NCBI GenBank assembly: GCA_903813345.2
Contig: CAIIXF020000012.1
Span: 32,062,501-32,122,500 of the forward strand
DNA length: 60,000 nt
Direction of reading: 5' to 3'
Source of the DNA: Owenia fusiformis
Taxonomy: Eukaryota; Annelida; Polychaeta; Sabellida; Oweniidae
This document shows, piece after piece, positions 24,757-36,530 of this stretch (position 1 is its first letter; every line of letters begins with the position of its first letter). The position numbers and the translations under genes were made by a program. Under the pieces are notes generated by a model. That model was not told the origin of the DNA. It was given only the letters and a program-made list of their open reading frames with translations, and did not search any database.

Positions 24757-25506
24757 AATGTGTCCATACTTTAGGCAGCCAGTTTGAGGGAAGAATCAGA
24801 AAACAATATAATAATTGTGATCTACTCTAAAATTCCTTCAATTTGAGTATAAAAATAGTCGTCTTTGAAGAGATGGGTGAAATATTGTGAAATTCCCTAT
24901 TAGGTGGCCATTTTGAATTTTCTGAGGATCAAATCAGAAAAACAATACCATTATTGTGATCTACTCTGCAATGCCTTCAATTTGAGTGTAATATAGCCAT
25001 ATAGCCTTATTTTTGGAAGTGGTCGGGAAATTGTGAAATCCCAATTTAGACAGCCCCTTTGAATGTTCTTAAATCTAAATCGGAAAAACAATACTGAACT
25101 TGAAATCTGTTTGAACTAATCTTTCATTTTAGCATTACAGAGCTATACATGTACTGAAAAAGATCTCAAAACAAACAAAAATTCAAGTATTCCCGACCCC
25201 ATACACATACCTAGGGGTCAGGCTGAAAAACACGTAATATAGGTGAAATAGATGTATTTTGTGAATTTACTTCCAAAATTTCAAACAGAAATATTCACCA
25301 CTTTGCTTAAAAATTTTAGATTTTCACAAAAAATCCTGACATTTTAAAGTGGTAGCCATCTCGAAAATTGTTTGTTTTGCTTAAAACAATTACCAATACA
25401 CATCTTTCCACCCAATGTGAAAAAAATCCATCCACTAGTATCTGAGTTGTTCAATGGATGAACTGGGGGCTCACTATATCCCTACCAAACCTTGTTTGTT
25501 GGAATT
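24757..25506 (+). repeat. Dispersed repeat, copy 2 (GGCGGCCATTTTGA family)
   Basis: Direct relative of 20700-21425: repeated ~125-bp units with TTGTGATCTACTCT and CTTCAATTTGAGT, then a GGGGTCAGGCTGAAAAAC-type block and a shared tail ACTATATCCCTACC. It is clearly diverged from copy 1, so it is not part of a recent duplication. Non-coding. Confidence 0.65.
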
Positions 25507-27062
25507 AAGTTAACTGTCCCAACACTACTCAACTGTCATATGGTTGGTTTAGACTGTTGAAGCTGACACAGGAGGGGAGTAGGAAGACTGTTGTATTCAT
25601 AGTCAATGTTAAGAAATTTCTAGACAGCAACAGAAGTCCAGCTGATCCCACAGGATACTGTTTGACCCTCTTGCTCCGAAGTCAAAGTATGCTGTCATCA
25701 AAACATCCTTTCAATAGGCCATTCAGTTGTTGCTTTTACAAAATCTGAAAAATGAGTAGTCAAGTATCAGGAGTCTGCAATTTTACAGTTTGAATCTTTC
25801 TGCTTAGATCTATCGAGTGGAAATGATTCAGGAAAAGGCCATCACAACAAAACAAACATGCACAGCACCTTCAATATGATTAACAGTTTTGGTGTGATTG
25901 CCTTTTTCAATTGTTTTTTGAAAGATTTGGTCCTGTCACCTTATCAGTGTGCTCAATGGCATTTCCATTGAGCCAAAGCATTCATTCTGGAGGTTGTTGA
26001 CCATAATGCACCAAGATGAGATATTGCATAGAAAATCAATTAGTCAGCATTTAGATCTGGGGTATCATTTCCATTACCCCAAAATACCATTTAGGTTGTA
26101 AAATAGAATGTGCTAATGAAGGTTAAAACAGAAATTATTTACCTGATATTATGAAGGCCTGCATAAAAAGTTATTGTGAAATCCATTGTCTTCTAACAGC
26201 CACAGTACCAATTCATTCCTGAAACTGAAAATTATTATACAAATATTAAATAATACATAATTTTAAAGTTCGGAATAGAATCCAAAAATTCTATTATAAA
26301 ATATATGATCATTTTAAGCAAGGAAAAGAGAGAACATTTATGTTACAGCAGCAGAGAAGATTCAATCTATGTATTAGCTAGAATAAGAAGTTATGAGACA
26401 AGAATGATGATTAATAGTCTATTTCTACACAATTTTTAATCAGAGTTGAAAATGTTTATCTTTTTAACCCAAATGGCAATGGGTTAGGTACAACACAATG
26501 AATTTGAATTCGTGTTTTATCTCAGTGAAATTTACCTGCGCCTTATACCATATACTACATCTGACGCTTGCATATGACCCTAAACTTCCAAAATGCATGG
26601 TGAATATAATATAGACTAGCATTTTCTTATTTTCGTCCTATGATATCTCTAACATTTACAAATAAAAATATCAAGAAGCTAGACCAAATCTTTCTGAAAC
26701 AATGAAAATATCAGTTTGCTCAAATTTCATCACTCTCATGTTCATAGGCCCAGGTTAAAGTATTAGTAAGTCGAATATTATATGCAAAAGTTTGAAAACA
26801 CTTTGAAGAATGTTTAAGTAAGTTTATTCATTACTTCAGAGAATATTTATCCCATTGAGACTTTCGACTAGTATCCCCTAGTCTTTTATATAATATATAA
26901 ACCAGAGAGATGAACTTACATAGAACCACTTTGAAGAAGATTTTGGACAGATTTGGGAATACATGTACAATTTGATACCAGTTAGGAGAACTCGTACCTG
27001 AGACTGCGAGATTTTTAAATATTTCGACTGAAGTGGGGCACCTGTGAATATTATATTGGACT
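25507..27062. other. 1.5-kb region without recognised features
   Basis: AT-rich, with no open frame resembling a known family, no RNA gene and no inverted ends that I could find. Confidence 0.4.
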
Positions 27063-27064
27063 TA

Positions 27065-27428
27065 CCGGATTTTCTCGCATATACGCCCCCCTAAATTTAG
27101 GCCCATGGGCCAAAAATCGAATATAGTACGCTTATACGCCCATGGGCCTATAAAAAATGACTATTTATTGATTTTTTCAATAACTTCAAGAGTATTTTGT
27201 CACTGGCAGATCGTTCTGTCGTACTTTGTTTCATTGTAGTATTAACATTCATTAACAACTTAACATTCCATTGTATTCATCAGCTCTTCTCACCTTTACG
27301 CCCACTGGGCCAAAAATCGAAAGTAGTACACTTATACGCCCATGGGCGAAAAATAAGAGGTAAAATAACAGACGAAATTGCCCCTTCTTTCAGTTATACG
27401 CCCAGGGCTTATATGCGAGAAAATCCGG
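27065..27428. mobile_element. 364-bp TA-flanked MITE (CCGGATTTTCTCGC ends)
   Basis: The ends CCGGATTTTCTCGCATATACG and its near-complement are flanked by TA (27063-27064, 27429-27430). Inside are repeats of TATACGCCCATGGGC and its variants. No coding frame is credible. The TA target and short length fit a Tc1/mariner-type MITE. Confidence 0.75.
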
Positions 27429-27591
27429 TACTTATACTAAACTTTGACCTGGGCCTATGTTCATGCTGTACCTTATCAGGCCCATAGCAAGGCCCCTCTT
27501 TCAAAATTATGCAGTTTTCACCAGTTCAAGCACCTTTTGCATGAAATTTTAACCAAAACTGTCAAAAAGCTCCCCCTTGCACATGCTATCT

Positions 27592-28298
27592 ATTGCAAGA
27601 CTAACGCCTGGTGTAACCGTCACCATGTTATTCGGTGTTTTTTAAGTAGCGCAAGGATCCTGTCATGACCGTGGTAATGTTAAAGCCTAATATGACCGTG
27701 ACAATGCTTATAAGGCCTGTCATGACCGTGGTAATGTTAAAGCCTGATATGACCGTTACAATGCTTGCAAGGCCTGTCATAACCGTGACAATGCTATATT
27801 ATATTGCAAGGCCTCTCATGACCGTGGTTGTATTTAAAGTAGCTTGAGAACACTGTAATGACAATTTTTCTTCGTGTTTAACTACCTTAAATATGTAAAT
27901 AAAGACTACTAAAAATGTGTATTAATTTCACAACGAAAACCTAATTTTTACTCATAAATAATTTGTGAACAAACTATATCTCTACTCTCATTTAAAAAGC
28001 TTCGATTCGAAAGCATATACTTTCTATAATGATCAATTAATAAGATTTATCCATAAAAAATACCAACAGCAATGGGCGAAACATGAAGGTCATTAATGTC
28101 ATATAAAGGTTGCGGTCGCGCCAGGCTTACACGATTACACTACCACGGTCATGGCAGGCATTTTAATATAATACAGCATTGTCGCGGTTATACCAGGCTT
28201 TCACGATAACATTACCACGGTCATGGCAGGATCCTTGCGCTACTTAAAAAACACCGAATAACATGGTGACGGTTATGCCAGGCGTTAGTCTTGCAACA
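27592..28298. mobile_element. ~0.7-kb fold-back element with ~100-bp inverted ends
   Basis: The left arm starts ATTGCAAGACTAACGCCTGG; the complement of the right arm starts GTTGCAAGACTAACGCCTGG. The match continues through ACCGTCACCATGTTATTCGG and GTAGCGCAAGGATCCTG to GACCGTGGTAATGTTA. The left arm carries a 57-bp tandem repeat (from 27662, two full copies plus partial ones) built on ATGACCGTGGTAATGTTAAA; short open frames over it are by-products. The target duplication was not resolved. No transposase. Confidence 0.8.
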
Positions 28299-28299
28299 G

Positions 28300-30192
28300 A
28301 TAGGGTCTCCCCCCTTGACAAAAGCTCCCCCTTGGTAAAACCACTCCCATTGGTAAAAAGTGTCTACAGGCCTGCATATCCCAAACAATCAACTGTCAAG
28401 CTTACTTTTTATAACATGGGAAATCCTAACTTCAGCAAGTCCAGCTGTGCCATTTATTTATGGTGAGCGCTGCATGTGATGATAAGGTAACAGAATTACA
28501 TGTATGTCTGACACAATTGGTGATGCTTGCTCTTGATGTTCCAACATGTTGTCATCCCATGTACTTTAGTCTAAAGGTCCGTTGACTTGTCATCCATTCC
28601 TCTCAACTCAGCATAATTCTAAAAACACCTTCCGTCCGATTTGGAACTCACTTTCAGCCTCCTAGTAGTCACATTGAAATTAGACGGTGAACTGTAACTT
28701 AAGTTTCTACATATTTACTGATGTAGTATATACATCAAATATACGAGGTTTATTGAATCTAGGTCTAATCTAAAATATATTTTCTTTTTTCTTTCGAGAA
28801 CCGGAACAAATAAAAATCCACAAAATTGCACTCACGTTAGTTGCCCTTCCACTTCCGGGTACGTACAGGGTAAGTCAATGAACCTGTCATTGATTATTTA
28901 TATTCTAACGGCTCTCATGACAATTAAAACCATTTTTCTTAAATTAAATAGTTTTAGATTAAGAAAATTATTCAAATTAATACTGTTTAAATTGCAAAAT
29001 AGACAAGTACTTTGACAGGGCTTTGTTTGTTTTGTATAAAACGGCACAATATTGGTTTCTCACTCCGTATAGTTTAAGAGGTCAATATGTCATGGTCAAT
29101 TGTTCTAAAAATACAGCATCAAACATCACAAAAGTAAATACTTTTCCAAATAAGAATATAATCTTCAGCTGTGAATACATTTAAGTCTACATTCTTCAGT
29201 TTTATAATGAGAAACATATGTTGAAAGTGATGACACCAAGTTTTACTTTAAATGACAAATCCGACGTCAAAACGGAATCAATATTTTTCACAAATTTTAA
29301 ACATCATTTTCGAATAAAGTTTTATTAGTTGTATTAACGTTTTATTTTAGAAAAAAATCGCTACAATATTTTAAAAAATATTGAAGATACCACACGTGAA
29401 ATTTGAGATTGATCTATAAAAAATTGACAAATTGTTACAGTTTTAAGCCAAAGAGGTACGCGACCAAAAATGGCGTAAAAATGAAAGCGAATCACGTCGT
29501 AGGGAATGCAGTCAATTTGCTTTCCTGATTTAAATGATAATATCTTGGTATATCCTCATTACATTTATTTCTCAAAATTGCATAATTTGAAACCCAAGAA
29601 TAAATACTACAAATTGTGAAAATTTAAGACTCATTGAGAACGCACTTGTAAAAGAAAAGCAAATTATATACCTTGTTTACGTTATCCGAGAACGTCTTTG
29701 ATGACGCCATAAGCTCAAAAATGGCCATTTTTAAAAAGTGACTCACCTAACTTTGAGATTTACGGAAACTACATTGAAATGATCATAAATTCCCAATTTT
29801 TTCACATAAATTAAACCACATAAGGGAGTCAATATTCAGAAAGTTTGAGGAAAAAATATCCAAAACTGTATGATCGTTACAGTTTTTGCTAAAATGTTGA
29901 AAAAATAAGATTTTTTTTGTCCAAAAAAAGTTTATCGGCCGGCGCGATTTTTCTACCTCCAATTCTTTTCAATGTGTGATTTAATTTAATTCATTCTATA
30001 GATCTAGATATAATCTACCATCCCACCAAATATCATAAAGATATGCAAGAATATGAATGCGCATGAGCCGTTCAACTTTTCATGTATACACTGAATTTTT
30101 TCTTGAGAATGCCGTCATAGAATATAGTCCCGCGGAAGACCACTAACTTTTTTTTAATAATCACCGCTTTTGTGCCGTCGGCCTCCTAGCTG
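28300..30192. other. Gene-free region before the second duplication copy
   Basis: A few CTCCCCCTTGG-type short repeats lie at ~28310-28360. Two copies of the GTTACAGTTTT motif lie at ~29433 and ~29876 (443 bp apart), related to those near 19 kb. No gene was recognised. Confidence 0.4.
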
Positions 30193-30985
30193 AATACCAT
30201 TCAAGTACAATATTTCTAACCTCTTAATGTAGCTAATTGCACCCTCATACTTAAGAAGGCTTTTATGGCGTACGTCCAATCGTTTCAAGTTAGGCAAAGC
30301 TGAAAATGTCTTAATTTCAAGATATCTGACTTTTCCAAAGCCTATGACGGATATGTTTGGACAATGATGCAGTCTGTAATAGCTTAAGTAAGATATACCC
30401 TTTTTATTGTCTTTTACATCTTGAATGAAGAGCTCGCTCAGGTGTCGTAGTCCTAAAAGTGCATCAGATTCAATTTGTGTGATATTGCACTCTTGTAGAT
30501 GTAGAAATGTAATATTTTGTGAGAGTGACACACTTCTAAATGATCCATTTGTTATTTTTCCAAAGTTGAAATTTTCAAAATAAAATCCTGAGACACTGTA
30601 AAACTTTTTGAAGTTTAACAATTGTAGAATCTCCATTCGTCCTATTGCAAATTAAATGCTTTTTCAAAATGTCGATTGCGCACAATTTGTCACAGAATGG
30701 GGTCAGAGGGTACTGACGATCTGGAAATATGGTATATTTCAAAGGTGGATTGTATTCCCCGTCTCCTCTTGTCAGAATATGTCCTTTATATTGCTTGCTT
30801 TGTCCATCGTATAGGCGACCTCTTTTAACATTGTGTACACTCTCAATGTCCATCAATCGAATTGAGTTATTCACATCTTCATATACATCTTGATTTTCAT
30901 AGTTCGATGTGTCTTGATGTGAGTTTGAATGAGTGAAAAGCAGAATTGCCACGAGACTGCAAATGAATCTGTTATTGCATGCCAT
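30193..30985 (-). pseudogene. TLR-A': truncated copy of the TLR-A 5' end
   Basis: Identical to TLR-A 14006-14798. It covers the start codon (30985), signal peptide, N-terminal Cys cluster, the same ~29-bp frameshifting deletion, and the first LRRs, and stops at the duplication breakpoint (30193) inside the LRR region. There is no LRRCT, membrane helix or TIR. The downstream frame runs a few chimeric residues past the breakpoint to a stop at 30154. It can make at most a short fragment. It shares the lesion with TLR-A, so the copy was made after the gene was already broken. Confidence 0.92.
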
Positions 30986-32127
30986 TCTTCTGGAATTACA
31001 TAAACAATTGATCAAAACCTTTCATACTTATTTTTATCAATGAAAATAATTTAGCGATGGCATTATGATCCACAGCTGACAACTTGTGTCTTGTTAAATG
31101 GTCATTATTGACCAGCGAATATCTGAACATCAAATTGTGTTGAAGGATTCACAAAAATGTTTCTTGCAAGTGCATATCAACCTTTTGGTGTGTTTAAATG
31201 GTTACGTAAAGCTTCCCGTATAAGCACAATTAATATATCAGTCTACTTTTTGAGAAATTAAGGGAATTTGCTGGTAAACTCTAGTTTATTGAAATAGCCT
31301 TCCTAAAGATAAAACATTCCATCGAAAAGTTTATATAATCTGTAAATATCGAGATAGTGAATAATCCAAAGTATGCATAAGCCAGAATAAATCTTTTTAT
31401 TAGTCCTAAATGTTTTGCTTCATTTACAAAACATTTCATGAGACTATTTCGTGTTGTAACTTGAATGAGGTAATCGAAATGCAAAAAGTGCCATCACCCA
31501 GTATATGTCGAAGCAAAATATCACTTTCCCATTAAACGCAAATAGAAGATCCTGAAATGTTTATGGATTTATTTCCCTTCCAGAGTCCTTTAAATCACGT
31601 CTACCGTGAGTCGAACCTTTCTACGAACTGTAACATCATCAGTACCCAATTCACGTTTTATATCAATTGGATCAGCTTTATGCCATGCTTCGTTCGTCTT
31701 TCATGCATAACGGAATGCTTTTATTTTGATTTGTTCAGAATAAATGATTATAATATATAATTTTATAAACAAAGGAAAAATATGTAGATTTCCTCAAAGT
31801 TTTTATTATGGGAAGCCTACGTCCCGCTCCAAATTGTTTTATCTCCTTATTGATGATATTAATATATAATAAATACTTCAATAAATACAGGAAAAATGAG
31901 TTGATTCCTTAATGTAATTTTAAAAAAGGGAAGTCTTTATCCTCCAAATTAATTGTTTAATTATTGATAATTACAGGAAAATGATGTGATTGGTTGATAT
32001 TGATAAATAATGACCAAAGTTCAATAGGTCCGAGGTCATCATACAAGGATCAAGGACGAAAAGTTTATCTGAATCCAATGCACTGAATTCTATGTAAGGT
32101 AAATAGTCCAAGATCCAATTTTCTCAA

Positions 32128-32758
32128 AGGTCCATGTGCAGTATGGTAAGTGATTTTAGACAGTCATATCTTTTACCATGAGTAGTTTCTAGCCATAAAT
32201 ACAGTGTTTTTTATTAAAACAATAGGTTTTTCTTCAAAGTGAAGTCCCCATGATAGTAAAATATCGATCCAACTCTCTGAAAAAATATAGATTAGGACCC
32301 CACTTTGTAACTTTTTAAAAATGTAAGGCTTATTTTCTAAAAAGAGAATCTTGTTTTTCTAAATTTAAATGTATCAAAAGTTTCCTCTACACTATATTAA
32401 TAACTTCTGAAAAGGGGATGGGTATTGGAATGCGATAAAGTTAAAAACCACATTTCCCGTGTTATTTTCCCTCATCGAATATTGATATCTTCAAAACTAG
32501 AATTTCAATACCATTGTTTTCATGCAATAAAAATCAGAAAAAGAAATTCCTCTTTTGAGCAAATAAGTTCAACATTTTGAAGCTGGGTCCCTATTCATAA
32601 TTTTTTGAATTGTTCGATTGATATTTTTTATCATCAAGGGGACTTCACTTGAAAGAGAAGATATTGTTTTAATAAAAACCACTGTATTTATGCCCAGAAA
32701 GTACTCATGGTGAAAGATATGACTGTCTAAAATCATTTGCCATACTGCACATGGACCT
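32128..32758. mobile_element. Fold-back MITE of the AGGTCC family, copy 2
   Basis: Copy of the 15941-16571 element carried along in the duplicated block; identical on reading. Confidence 0.8.
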
Positions 32759-34727
32759 ATTGGACTTCACATATTTTGTAGTTTTACCTAAATTCCAAAC
32801 AAATGTATTACATAAAAGACTTCTCAAGTATGGTATGAGTCACTGTTCCACAGCTGGATGACTCTAACTGCAGTTAGTATCATTCAAGATGGTGGCCAAA
32901 ATTCTTTAGTTTTTTGATAAACTTTCGAAATCAGCTAAACTCAATTGGATCTGGATTCCAAATGTTTCGCCATGCAAACTATTTTTATTTATTTTGTTTA
33001 TTTCCTAAATTCCACAGGTCTGACCCTGTCTTAGTTTTAGAGTATGTTCCCATTTTTGTTCTGAACGTTCTAGATCTAAGATTGTATATTTGTCTGGTTT
33101 GGTGAGTAGGATCTGAATTGCTGGGAATATGTTTTGTTTAAATCATAAAGCATTTGAATACATATGTAGCAATATTAAAATTTGAAAAACGCTTAATTTA
33201 ACAGCTTTTTGAAAAAAGAATGTGTATGGTCACGCATCAGGCAATTTATATCATACAATCTTACACATTGTTTTTGCAATCCGGGTAATTTCAATAAATT
33301 AGTATAGTGTGGAACACTTCCCGAAAAAAGGATGAGTAATATATTGTTTTAAGACTTTTTGATTTAACATTAAAATTAGCCTTACATATACATATTTGCA
33401 CATGCGCAACAGAGATCTTTTCTGTACGCGTGAAAGTTAAAATTCAGCAATATTTATTCTAACTCCAACATATTTGTACCCGAATTTTTCTATCAAAACA
33501 ATGAACAATCTTGTTAAATGCAGTCTCAAAATGATCACTGGCGTTTCCCATCAGTCATGCTGATGATCTTTACACTGCCACCATGTCTGGCTATGATTGA
33601 TTGATAAAACAGGAGCAATTGGATAGTGTTAAACAACTTTATTGAGAAGCTAATGACTGACGTCATCACATACAAATACAACTAGAGACACCTATCTGTT
33701 ACATAAAGGCTCATCTTTGTAATATCACATGACATACAACTGTTAGATAGACACCAATTAGTTATACGAGGGTTGATTGAAAGTTCTGCACCGTTTGTTC
33801 AAAAAATCGTAATACTTTATGAATAGTATTCATAATTAGCCTGAACATTCTCATATATAGCAGTTCTATTCTAACTTACACTTAAGAAACATAACATTTA
33901 CTAGCATGTGGCTCTGCGGCTGCGTGCTGCAGAAAAACCGAGTGTATTATTTGTACAATAATGTTATCGTATGTACATGCTGGTTGCCAAAATGTGGCTC
34001 TGCGGCTGCGTCGCCGCTGGAAAATATACAAAAATGTTAATAATGGACAATTGATTAGCTTACTCGATAATGTAGTAATAACAAATCTCATTTTCAAAAT
34101 TAAAAAATTTCCGACCACCTGTAAAACCTTTTCTATCTTTAGCATCACACACTCATTAATGCCCATTATTATTCTGTTGAGAACATGATGCTAAAAATCT
34201 TTGAAATCCTCAACAATTGAGGTTAAAGGAAAAAGGTTTGTCCGAAAATTTTTCATTACATTTTAAAGACATTTACTTAGTTTATCTCGCCGCTTAGAGC
34301 CGAAGTGATCTTATTCACGAATACATACACCGTTCACTCAGTAATACTGCATTCACAATTACTGTTCTATTTTCATAACGTTAAACGACCAAATAGAAAT
34401 CATTTTCTTGCTAATTCGTACTTCGTGACTCAAACGCAATAAAATACATTTTCATTATGTGTAAAAATGAGCAATATATTTGACCAATAATTTTTTCTGG
34501 GCCCATAAAAACAGGGACTTGACTTCATGCACCCACCCTCCCTGGATCAATTATTTTTTCAGTTAGACCAGATGCTATATGTGTGATGTGATGCCATGCA
34601 TTCATACATGCTATAGTTGGCAACCCTGTAGTCGCGGAACATGCTGTACAACTTGCCTGCTCATATGGTCATTGTCAGCCAATTTTGTTGAGCCAAAAGT
34701 ATTAACGCTTTAAATTAAGGAAGGACC

Positions 34728-34970
34728 AATATTCAATTTTGTGTTTTGTTGGGAAAAACAAGGAAATAAACATTGAAAGAGATTCAGTTAGCACATGGAG
34801 GCAAGTCCCCACATAGAAAAACAGTGCACAGTTGATTTGATAGGTTTGTTAGTGGTAGAGAAAATGTGTCCGACGATGCCAGATCAGTGCGGAACAGTGA
34901 CTTGATCAAAGCAGTAAAGGATCTTATCTTGCAAGATCGTAGGATTAAGTGGAGAGAATCTGCCCATCAA
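34728..34970 (+). pseudogene. Mariner-type transposase N-terminal remnant
   Basis: One frame reads like the DNA-binding N-terminus of mariner/SETMAR transposases: IQFCVLLGK, then a basic segment, FDRFVSGRENVSDDARS (matching the family pattern W-F-x-x-F-x-x-G-R-x-x-x-x-D-D-x-R-x-G), then KAVKDLILQDRRIKWRE. It has two internal stops (TAA, and TGA where a Trp is expected before FDRF) and ends before any catalytic DD(E/D) residues. Dead fragment. Confidence 0.75.
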
Positions 34971-34973
34971 TGA

Positions 34974-35564
34974 ACTATAATCTGCTATATTATGGGGTGA
35001 AACTCCACGAATTAAAATGATCTTAAATAGTTCTTCAGTTGCTGAAATTGGTGATAAAGTTTAATTTATTCTAATCCACATAACCTGTTGTTGCGTTGCT
35101 ATGGTAACCAGACGCCTGTGTTAATTTTTTAATTCAAGATTATCTTTCTACAAAATGAAACTTCTATATGTGGTTGAGACCAAATATGAACATAATTTAT
35201 AGAGTTTTAAGATTTTTAGACCAAACGGCGCAGAAGAGTTGTTTAAACTTTCGTGTAAATATAAAGTTTAAACTTAAAAATATAAAATATTAAAACGTGT
35301 TAATTCAACTACAATGGTTTAGAAATTCTGAGTAATATGACAACATTTCACAAAATAAATTACAATATTTATGCAATATCTCCAAAATTTCCGGCTCAAC
35401 TCTGTTCAATGAACTCATGAATACAAGTTGTAATTTTCCAACATAAACTATGTCGCTGTCCCCAAATATACGTATGTTGGTGACGTCAGTTTTTACGAGA
35501 AGTCTTGTATTTACAGTTTGACTTCAGATTGCCACTTTCTGAAGTCGACTGGGAAAAAATGTTT
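34974..35564. other. 3' flank of receptor GPCR-A
   Basis: Non-coding. The stretch ~35330-35480 (TCTGAGTAATATGACAACA ... CTATGTCGCTGTCCCC) resembles the 3' flanks of the other receptor copies at ~38760, ~39210, ~40080, ~40420 and ~41410, showing that the duplicated unit included the 3' flank. Confidence 0.6.
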
Positions 35565-36530
35565 TCAGGCTTGCGAGCAGCACCTTCTCAATATTATGGA
35601 GTTCAGGAGTCTTTTAAACGCATCCTTGAAATCCTTGATCCTTATAGCGTAAACAATCGGATTAACAAAGGAATTTCCAACTAGCAAAAGTTCAAAAATG
35701 GTATATATGTGTAGGTACCATTTCGACTTAAAAGTGTCTTCGTCAAGCAACTTATGGACAAATAAAAGAATTAACAATGGTGCCCAAAATATGTAAAGAA
35801 GTCCGTTCACTAAAGCCATCGTTTTCATCAATTTGTTGTCATTTGTTGTAGTAGACGAGACACCGACACTGACGTCCATGGCTTCGATCGCATTCCTTTG
35901 TTTTCGAGCTACAAGGAATATCTTGAAATATAAAATGTTGATTATCACAATGGCAGCGATTACAATTAACGAGTCAACGTTACGATTAGTTACTTCTGAA
36001 GATTTACACATTTGAAAACGCTTCGTCGAATCGTAATTGTTCCAGATGAACATACGTCCATGTAGAATTGCATTAAAAGTCCAGATGACGACAATGACAA
36101 CGATCAGCCTGGACTTGGTGATGAACCTTGAGTAGGAAAGAGCGTGAACGATTTTGATGTATCGCTCTACGGCGATGGCCAAAAGCGTCTCCAAGGAAAC
36201 GGAGCAAGCGATTCCTATGAATACAATACAACTAAGACACAGTGGTTTTTCACCCTCAGATCCTCGAGGAATGATGTTACTCGAAATGATACATGGGATA
36301 AAGACGACACCTGTGAAGATATCACAAAGTGATAGATTGAACACCAAAAGATTCGTCATGTTCCTTAGGTTTGGCGTCGTAGCTATGGCAGCCAAAACTA
36401 ATCCGTTTCCAAACAACATCGCTAACACCAGAATATACCCTACAGTTGCATATATGCTTGCTATTGATCTGTTGAATCCGTTTCCAGAGATATACTCTCG
36501 ATCCAAGATGCTTGCAGTGAAATTCGACAT
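35565..36530 (-). CDS. GPCR-A: rhodopsin-family 7TM receptor
   Basis: Intronless, 321 aa; start ATG at 36530 (MSNFTAS, with N-glycosylation sites NFT and NRS). TM1 has GNGLV. TM2 has NLSLCD. A Cys lies before TM3, and TM3 ends in ERY, a DRY variant. A Cys (MCK) in extracellular loop 2 can pair with the TM3 Cys. TM6 has FWAP in place of CWxP, and TM7 has NPIVY. A basic helix 8 (KDFKDAFKRLL) and a Cys pair near the C-terminus follow. The ETLLAIAVERYIKI and NSFVNPIVYAIRIKDF segments resemble adenosine-type receptors, but the ligand cannot be told. It shares 5' and 3' flanks with GPCR-C, so they are tandem duplicates. Confidence 0.92.
   Translation of the reverse strand: MSNFTASILDREYISGNGFNRSIASIYATVGYILVLAMLFGNGLVLAAIATTPNLRNMTNLLVFNLSLCDIFTGVVFIPCIISSNIIPRGSEGEKPLCLSCIVFIGIACSVSLETLLAIAVERYIKIVHALSYSRFITKSRLIVVIVVIWTFNAILHGRMFIWNNYDSTKRFQMCKSSEVTNRNVDSLIVIAAIVIINILYFKIFLVARKQRNAIEAMDVSVGVSSTTTNDNKLMKTMALVNGLLYIFWAPLLILLFVHKLLDEDTFKSKWYLHIYTIFELLLVGNSFVNPIVYAIRIKDFKDAFKRLLNSIILRRCCSQA

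Larger units (their letters stand above)
30193..34553. repeat. 4.36-kb segmental duplication, copy 2
   Basis: See copy 1 (14006-18366); same orientation, offset 16187. The right breakpoint, after GGATCAATTA, lies 175 bp from a mariner transposase remnant. A real recent duplication or an assembly/haplotype artefact would look the same here. Confidence 0.95.
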
